A program made the position numbers and the translations under genes. A model generated the notes under the pieces. It searched no databases. It saw only the letters and a list, made by a program, of their open reading frames with translations, and was not told where the DNA came from. From positions 59,608 to 123,607 of the forward strand of contig NZ_UTKY01000094.1 in NCBI RefSeq assembly GCF_900583165.1: 64,000 nt of DNA. The letters are read 5' to 3'. Positions 42,118 to 49,936 of the stretch are shown here, in pieces. The stretch's first letter is position 1, and the number at the start of each line of letters is the position of its first letter. Origin of the DNA: Pseudomonas viridiflava. GTDB lineage: Bacteria > Pseudomonadota > Gammaproteobacteria > Pseudomonadales > Pseudomonadaceae.

Positions 42118-43212
42118 ATGCCTGAACACACCGCTCACGCCCAACGGCGCGACTACAGCCTCACCGGCCCCGAAGCCGCCCGCGCTGCTGAAAAAGGCCT
42201 GGTTTCGGCCAGTTGGTACCAATCGCCGATTTCCCGTAAACGCATGAAAGAACTGATGCAGCGCCGCGACGGCCCGGCACTGCGCGACACCGCCATTTGG
42301 GTCAGTGCCTTGTTCGCCACCGGGTTTGGCGGCTACTGGTTCTGGGGCACCTGGGCGTGCGTGCCGTTCTTTATCGCCTATGGCGTGCTGTATGGCACCG
42401 CTTCCAACCCGCGCTGGCACGAGACCGGCCACGGCACCGCGTTCAAGACCCGCTGGATGAACGACGTGCTGTACCAGATCGCCAGCTTCATGTGCATCTT
42501 CGAGCCCCATGTGTGGCGCTGGAGCCATGCGCGGCACCACACCGACACCATCGTCGTCGGCCGTGACCCGGAGATCGTCGAGCCGCGCCCACCGAGCTTC
42601 TTGATGATGTTCCTCAGCGTCTTCAACCTGCCTTTGGCCTGGAAGACCTTCAGCGGCGTGGCGCGCCATGCCATTGGCCAGATGAGTGCCGAAGAGGCGG
42701 ACTTCATCCCCGAATCCGAGTGGCCCAAGGTGTTTCGTGCTGCGCGTATCTGGGTGGGTATCTATGCCGTGGTCATCGGCCTCGCGTTGTACTTGCACAG
42801 CTGGTTGCCGCTGATGCTGGTGGGCTTGCCGAGCCTCTATGGCGCCTGGCTCGGCTACCTGTTTGGCCTTACCCAGCATGTGGGGCTGGCCGAAGATGTG
42901 TTGGACCACCGCAGCAACTGCCGCACCATCTACATGAACCGGGTGCTGCGGTTTATCTACATGGATATGAATTACCACCTCGAACACCATATGTACCCGA
43001 TGGTGCCGTACCACGCACTCGAGCAGTTGCACGAAGAAATCCGCAACGACTGCCCGCCGCCGTACGCGAATATCTTCGAGGCCTACAAGGAAATCCTGCC
43101 GACCATTTGGAAGCAGCGCAGCGATCCGAATTACTTCGTCCAACGCCCGATTCGGCCGCGTGCAGAGCCGTCTGCCGATGTTCCGTCACATGCAGAAGCG
43201 GCTGTCAGCTGA
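42118..43212 (+). CDS. MocD-like diiron membrane oxygenase (fatty-acid-desaturase fold)
   Basis: A 364-residue integral-membrane protein of the desaturase/alkane hydroxylase superfamily. Three histidine boxes that bind the diiron centre are intact: HETGH at 101-105, HARHH at 137-141 and HLEHH at 287-291. Hydrophobic spans lie at about 60-95 and 210-250. It is followed by a Rieske ferredoxin and a flavin reductase gene, giving a complete three-component oxygenase. This matches MocD/MocE/MocF of rhizobial rhizopine catabolism, where the oxygenase is thought to remove the methyl group of 3-O-methyl-scyllo-inosamine. A lipid desaturase role is the alternative, but the dedicated redox partners and the adjoining inositol genes argue against it. 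Confidence 0.83.
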   Translation: MPEHTAHAQRRDYSLTGPEAARAAEKGLVSASWYQSPISRKRMKELMQRRDGPALRDTAIWVSALFATGFGGYWFWGTWACVPFFIAYGVLYGTASNPRWHETGHGTAFKTRWMNDVLYQIASFMCIFEPHVWRWSHARHHTDTIVVGRDPEIVEPRPPSFLMMFLSVFNLPLAWKTFSGVARHAIGQMSAEEADFIPESEWPKVFRAARIWVGIYAVVIGLALYLHSWLPLMLVGLPSLYGAWLGYLFGLTQHVGLAEDVLDHRSNCRTIYMNRVLRFIYMDMNYHLEHHMYPMVPYHALEQLHEEIRNDCPPPYANIFEAYKEILPTIWKQRSDPNYFVQRPIRPRAEPSADVPSHAEAAVS

Positions 43213-43240
43213 CCATCTATAAAAAATAAGAGAGAACGCC

Positions 43241-43561
43241 ATGAACGATGAATGGATCGACGTCTGCGCCATGGACGATATCGACGAAGAAGACGTGCTG
43301 CGCTTCGACCACGGCCCACACACCTACGCGGTGTATCGCTCAGCCGAGAATGAGTTTTTCGCCACCGCCGGCCTGTGCACCCATGAAAAAATCCACCTCG
43401 CCGACGGCCTGGTGATGGACCACGTCATCGAGTGCCCCAAGCACAACGGCCGCTTTGATTACCGCACCGGCAAGGCCATGGGCGCACCGGTGTGCGTCAA
43501 CCTCAAGACTTACCCGGTACGGGTCGAAGCGGGGCGGGTATTGCTCGCCGTCACGGCCTGA
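43241..43561 (+). CDS. MocE-like Rieske [2Fe-2S] ferredoxin
   Basis: A 106-residue soluble Rieske protein. The cluster ligands are Cys46/His48 in LCTHEKIHL and Cys65/His68 in ECPKHNGRFD, with the normal spacing. It would carry electrons from the flavin reductase encoded next to the MocD-like oxygenase. It starts 28 bases after the mocD-like gene, and the reductase starts 2 bases after its stop. Confidence 0.9.
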   Translation: MNDEWIDVCAMDDIDEEDVLRFDHGPHTYAVYRSAENEFFATAGLCTHEKIHLADGLVMDHVIECPKHNGRFDYRTGKAMGAPVCVNLKTYPVRVEAGRVLLAVTA

Positions 43562-43563
43562 CC

Positions 43564-44763
43564 ATGAACGCTCCCTTGATCATCGTCGGCGCCGGCCATG
43601 CCGGTGGCCGTGCGGCGCTGACCTTGCGCGAAGAAGGCTATACCGGGCGCCTGATCCTGATCGGCGATGAACCGCACCTGCCCTATGAGCGGCCACCGCT
43701 GTCCAAAGGGCTCTTGCAAGGTACGGCGGATTTGGCGGGTTACAGCCTGTGCGATAACGAGCGGTTGGCCGAATTGGGCATCGAACATATCGCCGGCAAC
43801 CCCGTCACCCGATTAGAGCCACAGCAACACCGCCTGCAACTCGCCGACGGCCAGTGGTTGCCCTACGCCGGTTTGCTGCTGGCCACCGGCGGCCGGGCGC
43901 GGCGCTTGCCTCAAGAGCAGGCCAACGTGCTTTACCTGCGCACCCATGATGAAGCGCTGGCGTTGCGCAGCGCGCTCAAGCCTGGCGCACGACTGGTGGT
44001 GGTGGGCGGCGGCTTTATCGGCCTGGAAGTGGCGGCGACTGCACGCGGTCTCGGTTGCGAGGTAACGGTGCTGGAGGCTGGCCCACGCCTGGCCGGCCGG
44101 GTGCTGCCGCCAGTGATCTCCGAGGCTTTGCTGGATTTGCACCGCGATCAAGGTGTGGACGTGCGCCTGAACGTGGCACTGGAATCCGTCCGGGCCGATG
44201 CCGTGCTGTTAATGGATGGGCAACGTCTCCCCTGTGACCTGGTGGTGGTGGGCATCGGCATGCAACCCAATATCGAACTGGCCACAGCCGCCGGGTTGGA
44301 CGTAGGGCAGGGCATTCGCGTCGATGAGTACCTGCGTACCAGCGCCCCGAACATCTATGCGGCGGGCGATGTGTGTGAGTTTCGCCTCGGCGGTCTGTAC
44401 CAGCGCCAGGAAACCTGGCGCAACGCCGAATCTCAGGGCCGGCACGCCGCGTTGAATCTGCTGGGGCGCGAGATTGGGTTCGAGGCGCTGCCTGGTTTCT
44501 GGTCCGACCAGTACCACTGGGGCCTGCTGACCGTGGGTGTGATGACGGATTCGGTGATCACGCGTGCACTGCCCGGCGGTGGTCTGCTGTTGTTCTACCT
44601 CGACGCCGATCAGCATTTGCAAGGCGCCTGCGGCTGGGCGCCGGGCAACAGCGTGGCCAAGGACATCAAACTGTGTGAACGCCTGATCAGCGCACGCATC
44701 CCCCTCAACCCGACCAGCCTGGCCGACCCCGAGCTGTCCCTTAAGCCACTGTTGCGAGGCTGA
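43564..44763 (+). CDS. MocF-like FAD-dependent ferredoxin reductase
   Basis: A 399-residue NAD(P)H:ferredoxin reductase of the type found in aromatic oxygenases. The FAD motif is IIVGAGHAGGRAALTLREEGY with the typical DEPHLPYERPPLSKGLL. The NADH motif is LVVVGGGFIGLEVAATARGLG, and the second FAD motif is NIYAAGDVCEF. It supplies electrons to the Rieske protein encoded immediately upstream. The next gene begins one base after its stop. Confidence 0.92.
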   Translation: MNAPLIIVGAGHAGGRAALTLREEGYTGRLILIGDEPHLPYERPPLSKGLLQGTADLAGYSLCDNERLAELGIEHIAGNPVTRLEPQQHRLQLADGQWLPYAGLLLATGGRARRLPQEQANVLYLRTHDEALALRSALKPGARLVVVGGGFIGLEVAATARGLGCEVTVLEAGPRLAGRVLPPVISEALLDLHRDQGVDVRLNVALESVRADAVLLMDGQRLPCDLVVVGIGMQPNIELATAAGLDVGQGIRVDEYLRTSAPNIYAAGDVCEFRLGGLYQRQETWRNAESQGRHAALNLLGREIGFEALPGFWSDQYHWGLLTVGVMTDSVITRALPGGGLLLFYLDADQHLQGACGWAPGNSVAKDIKLCERLISARIPLNPTSLADPELSLKPLLRG

Positions 44764-44764
44764 T

Positions 44765-45583
44765 ATGCGCCAATTTCTGGTGTTCCAATCCCTGTGGGCC
44801 ATGCAGACCGAGCCCGGCTCGCTCGACGCTCAACTCGACCGCATCAAGGCCGCCGGTTTCGACGGCATCACCGACCACTATTGGAAGCCCGCCAACGTCG
44901 CGCGCCTGCACGCCGCCGCTACCGAAAGGGGCTTGCAGATCGAAGGCCAGCTATTCCCGCAATCGGTGGACGACTTGGCTACCGCGCTGGATGTGATCAG
45001 CCGCTATGGGTGTCACCACCTTACCCTGCAAGCCGATGTGCGCCCGCGTACGCAGGTGGAGGCCGGGCGCTTGGTGGAAGGCTGGCAACGGCTGGCCGAA
45101 CAGGTCGACTTTCCGGTGTTGCTGGAAACCCACCGCTATCGCCTGACCAACGACTTGCTGTTCACCCTCGACCTGTTGGCGCAGATGCCCGATCTGAAAC
45201 TGTTGGCTGACCTGTCCCACTACGTTGTCGGTCGCGAATTGCCCGAGCCGGGTGCCGTTGAAGACGATGAACAGATCCGCGAAATTCTGCGCCACAGCTG
45301 GGGCTTTCATGGCCGCGTGGCCAGCAGCGAACAGGTGCAGGTCTCGCTGGAGTTCCCCCAACACCAAGCGTGGGTCGAGCGCTTTACCGAGTGGTGGCGC
45401 TACGGGATTGAAGACTGGCTGGCGCGCCCCAACACGCCGCAAAGCCTGTCCTTCACCTGCGAGCTGGGCCCGCCACCTTATGCGATCACCGGCGCCGACG
45501 GTCGCGAGATCAGTGATCGGTGGGCTGAAGCTGTGAAGATGCAGGCGATGATTCGGGAGGTGTGGCGCAGTTGTCAGCAATGA
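44765..45583 (+). CDS. TIM-barrel sugar-phosphate-isomerase-like protein in the mocDEF-like operon
   Basis: A 272-residue protein of the AP-endonuclease/xylose-isomerase-like TIM-barrel superfamily. Recognisable parts are LDRIKAAGFDGITDHYWKP, HHLTLQADVRPRTQ, VLLETHRYRLTND (Glu/His) and LKLLADLSHYVVGRELP (Asp/His), which place metal ligands on barrel strands as in IolE/IolH relatives. The later part (ISDRWAEAVKMQAMIREVW) is common in uncharacterised members. It starts one base after the reductase stop, so it is certainly in the same operon. It may process the demethylated product or a released C1 or keto intermediate; no precise function is known. Confidence 0.72.
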   Translation: MRQFLVFQSLWAMQTEPGSLDAQLDRIKAAGFDGITDHYWKPANVARLHAAATERGLQIEGQLFPQSVDDLATALDVISRYGCHHLTLQADVRPRTQVEAGRLVEGWQRLAEQVDFPVLLETHRYRLTNDLLFTLDLLAQMPDLKLLADLSHYVVGRELPEPGAVEDDEQIREILRHSWGFHGRVASSEQVQVSLEFPQHQAWVERFTEWWRYGIEDWLARPNTPQSLSFTCELGPPPYAITGADGREISDRWAEAVKMQAMIREVWRSCQQ

Positions 45584-45628
45584 TCGGGTAATTGGCGATG
45601 TAGATATTTTCCGAGCCTGATACACATT

Positions 45629-45645
45629 CAAATGTGGGAGCGGTG
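45629..45645. repeat. Solitary REP half-site
   Basis: AAATGTGGGAGCGGTG is the outer end of a left REP arm with no matching right arm nearby: a REPIN remnant downstream of the mocDEF-like operon. Confidence 0.6.
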
Positions 45646-45762
45646 ACCGATCAGGCAAACCCTGCGCATCGCCCATCAGCCAGCAGAAAGGTACGCTGCA
45701 CTATTGGCCTGGCCCCAGGTTTTGTGAACAATGGCGCCCTGCGTTTTTCACCTGAGAGCCCC

Positions 45763-46269
45763 ATGCCCGAAACCACCGTCGAATTGATCCAGACCGGCCC
45801 CGAAGAAGCCGAGCTGATCCGCAATCTCTATCAGTATTACGCCTACGAGTCATCCGACTGGGAGCAGGAAGATGTGGAAGTGGATGGGCGCTTCTACATT
45901 CACGACGAACACCTGGCCCGCTACTGGCAAGACCCGCAATGGAGCGCCAACCTGCTGTTGGTGGACGGCTATATTGCGGGCTTCCTGTTGATCGAAGGCA
46001 GCGAGTTGCCGGGCATCAACGCGTTGGAGCTGGCCGATCTGTTTATCCTCAAGCGCTATCGCCGCAAGGGTATCGGCCGCGCCATCGCCAGCCAGGTGCT
46101 GTGCAGCGGCGAGGCCAATTGGCTGGTGCGGTTCTACGATCAGGATGAAGTGTCGCAAGCGTTCTGGCGCACGTTACTCGACAACCTGCCGCGCCCGGTG
46201 CAGACGCTTGAACTGGATGACGACCCGCAGTTGGTGAGCTACCTGATCACGCGGGCGGCGCTGCATTAA
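45763..46269 (+). CDS. GNAT-family N-acetyltransferase
   Basis: A 168-residue acetyltransferase fold. The acetyl-CoA-binding motif A is in ALELADLFILKRYRRKGIGRAIASQVL, the R-R-K-G-I-G being the pyrophosphate loop, with an acidic N-terminal half (YYAYESSDWEQEDVEVDGRF). The ATG at 45763 was chosen because homologous proteins begin close to the first strand and the preceding frame has no recognisable sequence. Its 3' end overlaps the convergent AraC-type gene by 23 bases. Substrate unknown. Confidence 0.82.
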   Translation: MPETTVELIQTGPEEAELIRNLYQYYAYESSDWEQEDVEVDGRFYIHDEHLARYWQDPQWSANLLLVDGYIAGFLLIEGSELPGINALELADLFILKRYRRKGIGRAIASQVLCSGEANWLVRFYDQDEVSQAFWRTLLDNLPRPVQTLELDDDPQLVSYLITRAALH

Positions 46270-47191
46270 ACGCTTGCTGCATCGCCTGCGGCGGTTGGCC
46301 GAAGGCGCGTAGGAAGGCCTGGCGCATGCGCTCGCGATCACCGAAGCCGGTTTCGCGGGCCACCACTTCCACCGGGTGACGGCTGGTTTCCATCATCGCC
46401 CGGGCAGCCTCGACCCTGAGTGATTCAATGGCCTTGGCTGGCGTCTGCCCGGTTTCTTCGCGAAACACCCGGCTGAACTGGCGTGGGCTGAGCCGTGCCA
46501 CATCGGCCAGTGCCTCTACCGACAGGTCGTGGGTGAGGTTTTCGCGGGCGTAAGCCAGGGCCAGTTGCACGCGGTCCGATTTTGGGTCCAGCTCCAACAA
46601 CGCTGACAACTGCGACTGCTCGCTGCCTCGGCGCTGGGCGATCACCAGCTTGCGGGCAATGCGTCGGGCGAGGTCGCTGCCCAGGTCGTTCTCCACCATT
46701 GCCAATGCCAAGTCCACGCCTGCGCTCATGCCGGCGCCGGTCCACACTTGGCCGTCCACCACGAACAACTTGTCTTCTTCCAGATGGATATGCGGGTAAC
46801 GTTTGCGAAAGGCTGGCGCGTGAATCCAGTGGGTGGTGGTGCGCTTGCCGTCCAGCAGACCGGCTTCTGCCAGCACGAAAATACCCATGCACAGCGAGGC
46901 CACACGCCGCGATTGCGCGGAGGCGGCCTTGACCAGCTCAAGCAGATTGGCTTCCGGCAGGCGAAACTCCAAGTAACCGCTGACGATCAGCGTGTCGTAA
47001 CCCTCGGGCCGGATCGGTGTGGTGTTCACCGAAAACCCCTGGGACGTCATCACCGCGCCGCCGCACTCCGACACCAGGTGAAACTCATAGGCCGGCTCGC
47101 CTCGCAGCAGGTTCGCGCACTCAAACACCGAGCCCAGGCTGAGGCTCAGGGATTGGAAGTTCGGGTAAACCATCAGCGCAACACTGTGCAT
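46247..47191 (-). CDS. GlxA-type AraC-family regulator with DJ-1/PfpI domain
   Basis: A 314-residue transcription regulator. The N-terminal half is a DJ-1/PfpI amidotransferase-like domain (HSVALMVYPNFQSLSLSLGSVFECANLL, VASLCMGIFVLAEAGLLDGKRTTTHW). The Cys in SLCMGIF sits at the nucleophile position, although in this class it usually serves sensing. The C-terminal third is an AraC helix-turn-helix pair (EALADVARLSPRQFSRVFREETGQTP and PVEVVARETGFGDRERMRQAFLRAFG). The start at 47191 was taken because MHSVALMVYP is the usual beginning. It is divergent from the tetR-type gene. Target genes unknown. Confidence 0.9.
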   Translation of the reverse strand: MHSVALMVYPNFQSLSLSLGSVFECANLLRGEPAYEFHLVSECGGAVMTSQGFSVNTTPIRPEGYDTLIVSGYLEFRLPEANLLELVKAASAQSRRVASLCMGIFVLAEAGLLDGKRTTTHWIHAPAFRKRYPHIHLEEDKLFVVDGQVWTGAGMSAGVDLALAMVENDLGSDLARRIARKLVIAQRRGSEQSQLSALLELDPKSDRVQLALAYARENLTHDLSVEALADVARLSPRQFSRVFREETGQTPAKAIESLRVEAARAMMETSRHPVEVVARETGFGDRERMRQAFLRAFGQPPQAMQQAFNAAPPA

Positions 47192-47331
47192 CGTCGTTCT
47201 CCAGGGGCGTAGGAGGGGGGATTGTCGGCGTGTGCCGGGTAAACGGCAACTGGCAGCGGGGCGTGTCCGGAATCCTTGCGGATATGACATTGTGGGTGTT
47301 TGGCCCAACTCCTAACATTCACCTAACGCAC

Positions 47332-47347
47332 TAGACCGACTGGTCTA
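47332..47347. promoter_or_regulatory. NemR-type operator
   Basis: TAGACC-GACT-GGTCTA, a perfect 6-4-6 palindrome 18 bases before the tetR-type start. As I recall, the E. coli NemR box is the same TAGACC-N4-GGTCTA. Confidence 0.75.
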
Positions 47348-47364
47348 ATCGCTTGGAGTGAAGC

Positions 47365-47994
47365 ATGAACCACGAAACCAAAAGTGCACGGCAGATCATT
47401 CTGGAGACCGCGCTGCCTATCGTCGGTCGCAAGGGGTTTTCTGCGGTCGGCCTGAACGAAATCCTTCAAGCCGCCGATGTGCCTAAAGGCTCGTTTTATC
47501 ACCACTTCAATTCCAAGGATGGCTTTGGCGTCGTGCTGCTCGACACCTACTTCGATCACTACGTGCAAGGTATGGAGCAGCTGTTTGACCAATCGGGTTT
47601 AACCCACCTGGCCAAATTGATGCGTTATTGGCAATGCTGGATCGACAACCAGACCGGTTGCACCGATGCGGGCAAATGCCTTGCGGTAAAACTCGGCGCG
47701 GAGGTGTCAGACCTTTCAGAACCCATGCGCCAGGCACTGCAGCGCGGCACCTCGCGCACCATTGAGTTACTCGCCGTGGCGATGCAGCGCGGCCTTGAAG
47801 ACGGCTCGCTGTTGCTGGCCCACAGCCCGCAGCACCTGGCCCACCAGCTCTACGCGTTATGGCTTGGCGCCAGCGTCATGAGCAAGATCACCCGTACACC
47901 CGCGCCTTTCGACGAGGCGCTGTCGCTGACCCGGCACCTGTTGGGCCAGCCCGAACACACCGACACTCACACCTATCGAGGCACTGGAAAATGA
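47365..47994 (+). CDS. TetR-family repressor, NemR-like
   Basis: A 209-residue repressor with an N-terminal TetR helix-turn-helix (ARQIILETALPIVGRKGFSAVGLNEILQAADVPKGSFYHHFNSKDGFG) and a C-terminal ligand domain. Cysteines in YWQCWIDNQTGCTDAGKCLAVKLG are placed like those NemR uses to sense electrophiles and hypochlorous acid. The next two genes encode a DJ-1 family protein and a NemA-type reductase, the same company NemR keeps. It overlaps the DJ-1 gene as ATGA. A perfect NemR-type palindrome precedes it. Confidence 0.88.
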   Translation: MNHETKSARQIILETALPIVGRKGFSAVGLNEILQAADVPKGSFYHHFNSKDGFGVVLLDTYFDHYVQGMEQLFDQSGLTHLAKLMRYWQCWIDNQTGCTDAGKCLAVKLGAEVSDLSEPMRQALQRGTSRTIELLAVAMQRGLEDGSLLLAHSPQHLAHQLYALWLGASVMSKITRTPAPFDEALSLTRHLLGQPEHTDTHTYRGTGK

Positions 47995-48668
47995 AAGTAT
48001 TAATGGTACTGACCTCTCACGACCAGCTTGGCGATACCGGGCGCAAGACCGGCTTCTGGCTCGAAGAGTTTGCCGCTCCGTATTACGCCTTCAAAGAGGC
48101 CGGCGCCGACATCGTGCTGGCATCCCCGGCCGGCGGCCAACCGCCGCTGGACCCGGTGAGCGACCTGCCGGACTTCCAGACCGAGCAAACCCACCGCTTT
48201 GCCGCCGACCCCGCTGCCCAGCAAGCCCTGGCCACCACGGTCAAGCTGGACACGGTCAACGCCGATGACTTCGACACCGTGTTCTACCCCGGCGGCCACG
48301 GTCCGCTGTGGGACCTGGCCGAGTCGCAGACCTCCATCGCGCTGATCGAAGCCTTCGAGCGTGCGGGCAAACCTATCGGCTTTGTCTGCCATGCCCCGGG
48401 TGCGTTGCGCCACGTCAAGGCGGTCAACGGCGAGCCATTGATCAAGGGCCGTCGCGTTACTGGGTTCTCCAATTCGGAAGAAGCTGCCGTGGAGTTGACC
48501 GATGTGGTGCCGTTTTTGATTGAAGATGAATTCAAGCGGTTGGGCGGCAAGTATGAGAAGGGCGCCGATTGGCAATCCTTTGTGATTGAAGATGGTTTGC
48601 TGGTCACCGGCCAGAACCCTGGCAGCTCCAGCGATGTCGCCAAAGCCCTGCTGAAACTCACCGCTTAA
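47991..48668 (+). CDS. DJ-1/PfpI family protein (glyoxalase III / Hsp31-like)
   Basis: A 225-residue class I amidotransferase-like protein. The nucleophile Cys is in IGFVCHAPGAL, with the adjoining His, and an acidic residue earlier in GRKTGFWLEEFAAPYYAF. This arrangement is that of Hsp31-like methylglyoxal-detoxifying DJ-1 proteins. It is translationally coupled to the NemR-like gene and followed by a NemA-type reductase, so all three probably answer reactive electrophiles such as methylglyoxal or quinones. Confidence 0.88.
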   Translation: MKVLMVLTSHDQLGDTGRKTGFWLEEFAAPYYAFKEAGADIVLASPAGGQPPLDPVSDLPDFQTEQTHRFAADPAAQQALATTVKLDTVNADDFDTVFYPGGHGPLWDLAESQTSIALIEAFERAGKPIGFVCHAPGALRHVKAVNGEPLIKGRRVTGFSNSEEAAVELTDVVPFLIEDEFKRLGGKYEKGADWQSFVIEDGLLVTGQNPGSSSDVAKALLKLTA

Positions 48669-48747
48669 ATTAATTAACCGCGTTATGGCTTGGCGACTTT
48701 CAACAGTCGCCAACGCTTTTGCTCGCCCAAAATTTGGACCTATTCAA

Positions 48748-49869
48748 ATGGCTAACAACGTTCTAAGTACCCCGGTCACCCTGGGTGGTCATACATTGAA
48801 AAACCGCGTGGTGCTGCCACCGTTGACGCGCCAGCGCAGCGCTCAACCGGGTGATATCGCCACCGATTTGATGGCCGAGTACTACCGTCAGCGCGCCACG
48901 GCTGGTTTCATGGTCAGTGAAGGCACGCAGATTGAACCCCGTGGCCAAGGCTATGCGTGGACGCCGGGTATCTACAGCGCTGCCCAGATCGAAGGTTGGC
49001 GCACAGTCACCGATGCCGTGCATGCCGAAGGCGGGGTGATCTTTGCCCAGTTGTGGCATGTGGGGCGTGTGTCCCACCACGGTTTGCAGCCAGAGGGAGC
49101 GCCACCGGTTGCGCCGTCCGCGATCCAGCCCAAGCAGGTCAAGGCCTTTATCGAAACCGCGCCGGGCGAAGGTGAGTTGGTGCAACCGCCGGTGCCGCGT
49201 GCGCTGAGCACGCGAGAGGTGAAGGAATTAGTCGGGTTGTATGTCGAAGCGGCGCGCAATGCGATTGCCGCTGGCTTTGATGGCGTGGAAATTCATTCGG
49301 CCAACGGTTACCTGGTCAACCAGTTCATCTCGGCCCATGCCAACCAGCGTGACGACGAATACGGCGGCTCCCTGGATAATCGTCTGCGTTTCCTGCGGGA
49401 GATCGTCGAAGCGGTGAGTGACGCGGTCGGCCCGCAACGTTTGGGCGTGCGCTTCTCGCCGTTGTTCAGCGGCACCGACCAAGACCGCGTCTACATCGGC
49501 CTGGTGGAGCAAGACCCGCATCACACTTATATCGAAGCGATCAAAGTGCTGGAGGCATCCGGCATCGCCTACGTGTCCATCGCCGAAGCCGACTGGGACA
49601 ACGCCCCGGAACTGCCGCACACCTTCCGCCGTGCCGTGCGCGACACCTTCAGCGGGCGGGTTATCTATGCCGGGCGCTACACCGCTGAGCGTGGGGCGAA
49701 ACTGGTGGAAGCCGGGCTGGCGGATTTGATCGCCTTCGGCCGACCGTTCATTGCCAACCCGGACCTGCCACAGCGCCTGTTCAACGGCTGGCCGCTGAAC
49801 CCGCTGCAGGCAGACGGGATGTACGGTGGCTCGGAGCAGGGCTACACCGATTACCCCGTCTACAGCTGA
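48748..49869 (+). CDS. Alkene reductase, NemA/XenB-type Old Yellow Enzyme
   Basis: A 373-residue FMN ene-reductase of the classical OYE class (NemA, XenB, MorB). Marks are LKNRVVLPPLTRQRS with Thr rather than the Cys of XenA, FAQLWHVGRVSHHGLQPEG, GVEIHSANGYLVNQFISAHANQRDDEYGGSLDNRLRF with the substrate-binding His/Asn pair, and GYTDYPVYS at the end. The start at 48748 is the conventional one; an in-frame ATG at 48685 is possible and neither has a strong ribosome site. It is the third gene of the NemR-like locus. Confidence 0.92.
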   Translation: MANNVLSTPVTLGGHTLKNRVVLPPLTRQRSAQPGDIATDLMAEYYRQRATAGFMVSEGTQIEPRGQGYAWTPGIYSAAQIEGWRTVTDAVHAEGGVIFAQLWHVGRVSHHGLQPEGAPPVAPSAIQPKQVKAFIETAPGEGELVQPPVPRALSTREVKELVGLYVEAARNAIAAGFDGVEIHSANGYLVNQFISAHANQRDDEYGGSLDNRLRFLREIVEAVSDAVGPQRLGVRFSPLFSGTDQDRVYIGLVEQDPHHTYIEAIKVLEASGIAYVSIAEADWDNAPELPHTFRRAVRDTFSGRVIYAGRYTAERGAKLVEAGLADLIAFGRPFIANPDLPQRLFNGWPLNPLQADGMYGGSEQGYTDYPVYS

Positions 49870-49936
49870 CTAATGTGGGAGGGGGCTTGCCCCCGATAGC
49901 GGAGTATCAATGCACTAACTGATATTCCCTCATCGG

